This document shows positions 4,802 through 5,375 of a DNA stretch of 5,375 bases, in pieces. The translations under genes and the position numbers were made by a program. The notes below the pieces were generated by a model that saw only the letters and a list, made by a program, of their open reading frames with translations, was not told the origin of the DNA and did no database searches. Positions within the stretch are counted from its first letter, which is position 1; every line of letters begins with the position of its first letter. Source of the stretch: Acidaminococcaceae bacterium (GTDB lineage Bacteria > Bacillota > Negativicutes > Acidaminococcales > Acidaminococcaceae); assembly GCA_003512125.1 (NCBI GenBank), contig DOSQ01000026.1, positions 1,044 to 6,418 of the forward strand, in the 5' to 3' direction.

Positions 4802-4878
4802 GGGCCCGTAGCTCAGCTGGTCAGAGCCGGCGGCTCATAACCGCTTGGTCGGGGGTTCGAATCCCTCCGGGCCCACCA
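4802..4878 (+). tRNA. tRNA with CAT anticodon (elongator tRNA-Met or tRNA-Ile2)
   Basis: A full 77-nt cloverleaf. The acceptor stem GGGCCCG pairs with CGGGCCC (4868-4874) and is followed by A73 and an encoded CCA (4876-4878). The D stem is GCTC/GAGC. The anticodon stem is GGCGG/CCGCT with loop CTCATAA and anticodon CAT at 4836-4838. The T arm is GGGGG-TTCGAAT-CCCTC. It is not the initiator: base pair 1-72 is G-C, and the anticodon stem lacks the three consecutive G-C pairs in the initiator orientation. CAT is also carried by tRNA-Ile2, in which TilS converts C34 to lysidine. The stem-loop GGCGGCTCATAACCGCTTGG is close to E. coli tRNA-Ile2, and C4-G69 and C5-G68, known TilS determinants in E. 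coli, are present. I lean to Ile2 but cannot exclude elongator Met. It is a single tRNA unit. Confidence 0.95.
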
Positions 4879-4891
4879 ATCCGGATAACAA

Positions 4892-4931
4892 AACCCGCTT
4901 CCGAATCACTTCGGAAGCGGGTTGTTTTTTT
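4892..4931 (+). terminator. Terminator of the tRNA gene, probably also serving rpoD
   Basis: A 14-bp perfect stem (4892-4905 with 4910-4923) and a 4-base loop, followed by G and seven T. It starts 14 bases after the tRNA. On the minus strand the same stem is followed by TTTTGTTAT and lies about 40 bases after the rpoD stop, so it probably ends both convergent units. Confidence 0.88.
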
Positions 4932-4964
4932 ATGCTGTTTATTCTGTTACGGCAACGGCCGGAA

Positions 4965-5375
4965 TCAGTCTGCCACAAAATCACGCAGCTGGGTACAACG
5001 CTTGCTGCTGCTGCGCAGTCTGCGCAGGGCTTTGGCTTCGATCTGGCGGATGCGTTCGCGTGTTACGCCAAAATGCTGGCCTACCTCTTCCAGTGTCCGC
5101 TGCCGGCCGTCCTTCAGGCCGAACCGCAGTTCCAGCACTTCCCGTTCGCGGCTGCTTAACGTGCTTAACACTTCGTTCAGCTTTTCACGCAACAGGGCAA
5201 AGGACGCGGCGTCAGCCGGGGCCGGGGCGTCATGGTCTTCGATGAAGTCGCCCAGATGGGAATCTTCTTCTTCGCCGATGGGTGTCTCCAGGGAAACCGG
5301 TTCCTGGGCAATCTTCATGATTTCCCGTACCCGGTCTTCCGTGGTCTCCATCAGTTCCGCAATCTCCCGCGGAGT
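4965..5375 (-). CDS. rpoD: Primary sigma factor RpoD (sigma-70/sigma-A), C-terminal fragment
   Basis: The last 137 codons of the housekeeping sigma factor; the 5' part lies beyond the right edge, and the frame stays open to base 5375 (reading TPREIAELMETTEDRVREIM). This covers the end of region 3 and region 4. KIAQEPVSLETPIGEEEDSH with LGDFIED after it is the near-invariant sigma region 3 to 3.2 linker. LSSREREVLELRFGL is region 4.1. TLEEVGQHFGVTRERIRQIE with AKALRRLR is the region 4.2 helix-turn-helix that reads the -35 TTGACA. The C-terminus (SSSKRCTQLRDFVAD) departs slightly from the usual HPSRSKKLKDFLE but is the normal length. All motifs are intact, so I see no sign of decay. It is convergent with the tRNA and upstream, on the same strand, of HU and trmK-nif3. 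It recognises promoters of the kind seen throughout this window. Confidence 0.97.
   Translation of the reverse strand, partial: TPREIAELMETTEDRVREIMKIAQEPVSLETPIGEEEDSHLGDFIEDHDAPAPADAASFALLREKLNEVLSTLSSREREVLELRFGLKDGRQRTLEEVGQHFGVTRERIRQIEAKALRRLRSSSKRCTQLRDFVAD

Noticed and set aside
1..5375. CRISPR array, insertion sequence, prophage or new defence system
   Set aside because: No regularly spaced repeats, transposase, integrase or terminal inverted repeats are present. All long frames belong to housekeeping families.

Overview
The window is a chromosomal housekeeping segment from a low-to-mid GC Gram-positive-lineage bacterium (Firmicutes/Bacillota). The sequence suggests Negativicutes or a clostridial relative, but the species cannot be fixed. 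Supporting signs are strong AGGAGG-type ribosome sites, consensus sigma-A promoters, a class A RNase P RNA, a YhaM-family exoribonuclease, and an rpoD - trmK - nif3 order that matches the sigA - (cccA) - trmK - yqfO cluster of Bacillus subtilis. I found no IS element, phage gene, CRISPR array or other sign of a new defence or mobile system.

Layout from left to right. (1) 1-248, minus strand: the N-terminal 82 codons of a large M16C metalloprotease (PreP/insulinase type), cut by the window edge. (2) 249-555: a divergent control region with three TGTACC repeats, a good promoter reading right and a small dyad. (3) 556-846, plus strand: a 96-residue Arc-like ribbon-helix-helix protein, closed by a strong terminator at 903-929. 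(4) About 1020-1383, minus strand: the RNase P RNA gene rnpB with a near-ideal promoter (1390-1418) and its own terminator (974-1010). (5) 1454-2374, minus: a YhaM-type 3'-5' exoribonuclease with OB-fold and HD domains. (6) 2497-3288 and 3310-4014, minus: nif3-like and trmK, an apparent two-gene operon with a clear promoter at 4053-4081. (7) 4210-4524, minus: an HU-family nucleoid protein with an extra lysine/alanine-rich tail, its promoter preceded by phased A/T tracts. (8) 4802-4878, plus: a CAT-anticodon tRNA with promoter and terminator. (9) 4965-5375, minus: the C-terminal part of the primary sigma factor RpoD, which probably shares the tRNA terminator.

Much of the window concerns RNA: RNase P RNA for tRNA 5' maturation, a tRNA, a tRNA m1A22 methyltransferase, an exoribonuclease and the sigma factor that would read most of the promoters seen here. 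The encoded CCA end of the tRNA fits the GGU motif in L15 of this RNase P RNA. The less routine signals are regulatory: the TGTACC repeats next to the Arc-like gene, the helically spaced direct repeat and curved-DNA signature at the HU promoter, a palindrome at the rnpB start, and the uncertain Met/Ile2 identity of the tRNA.
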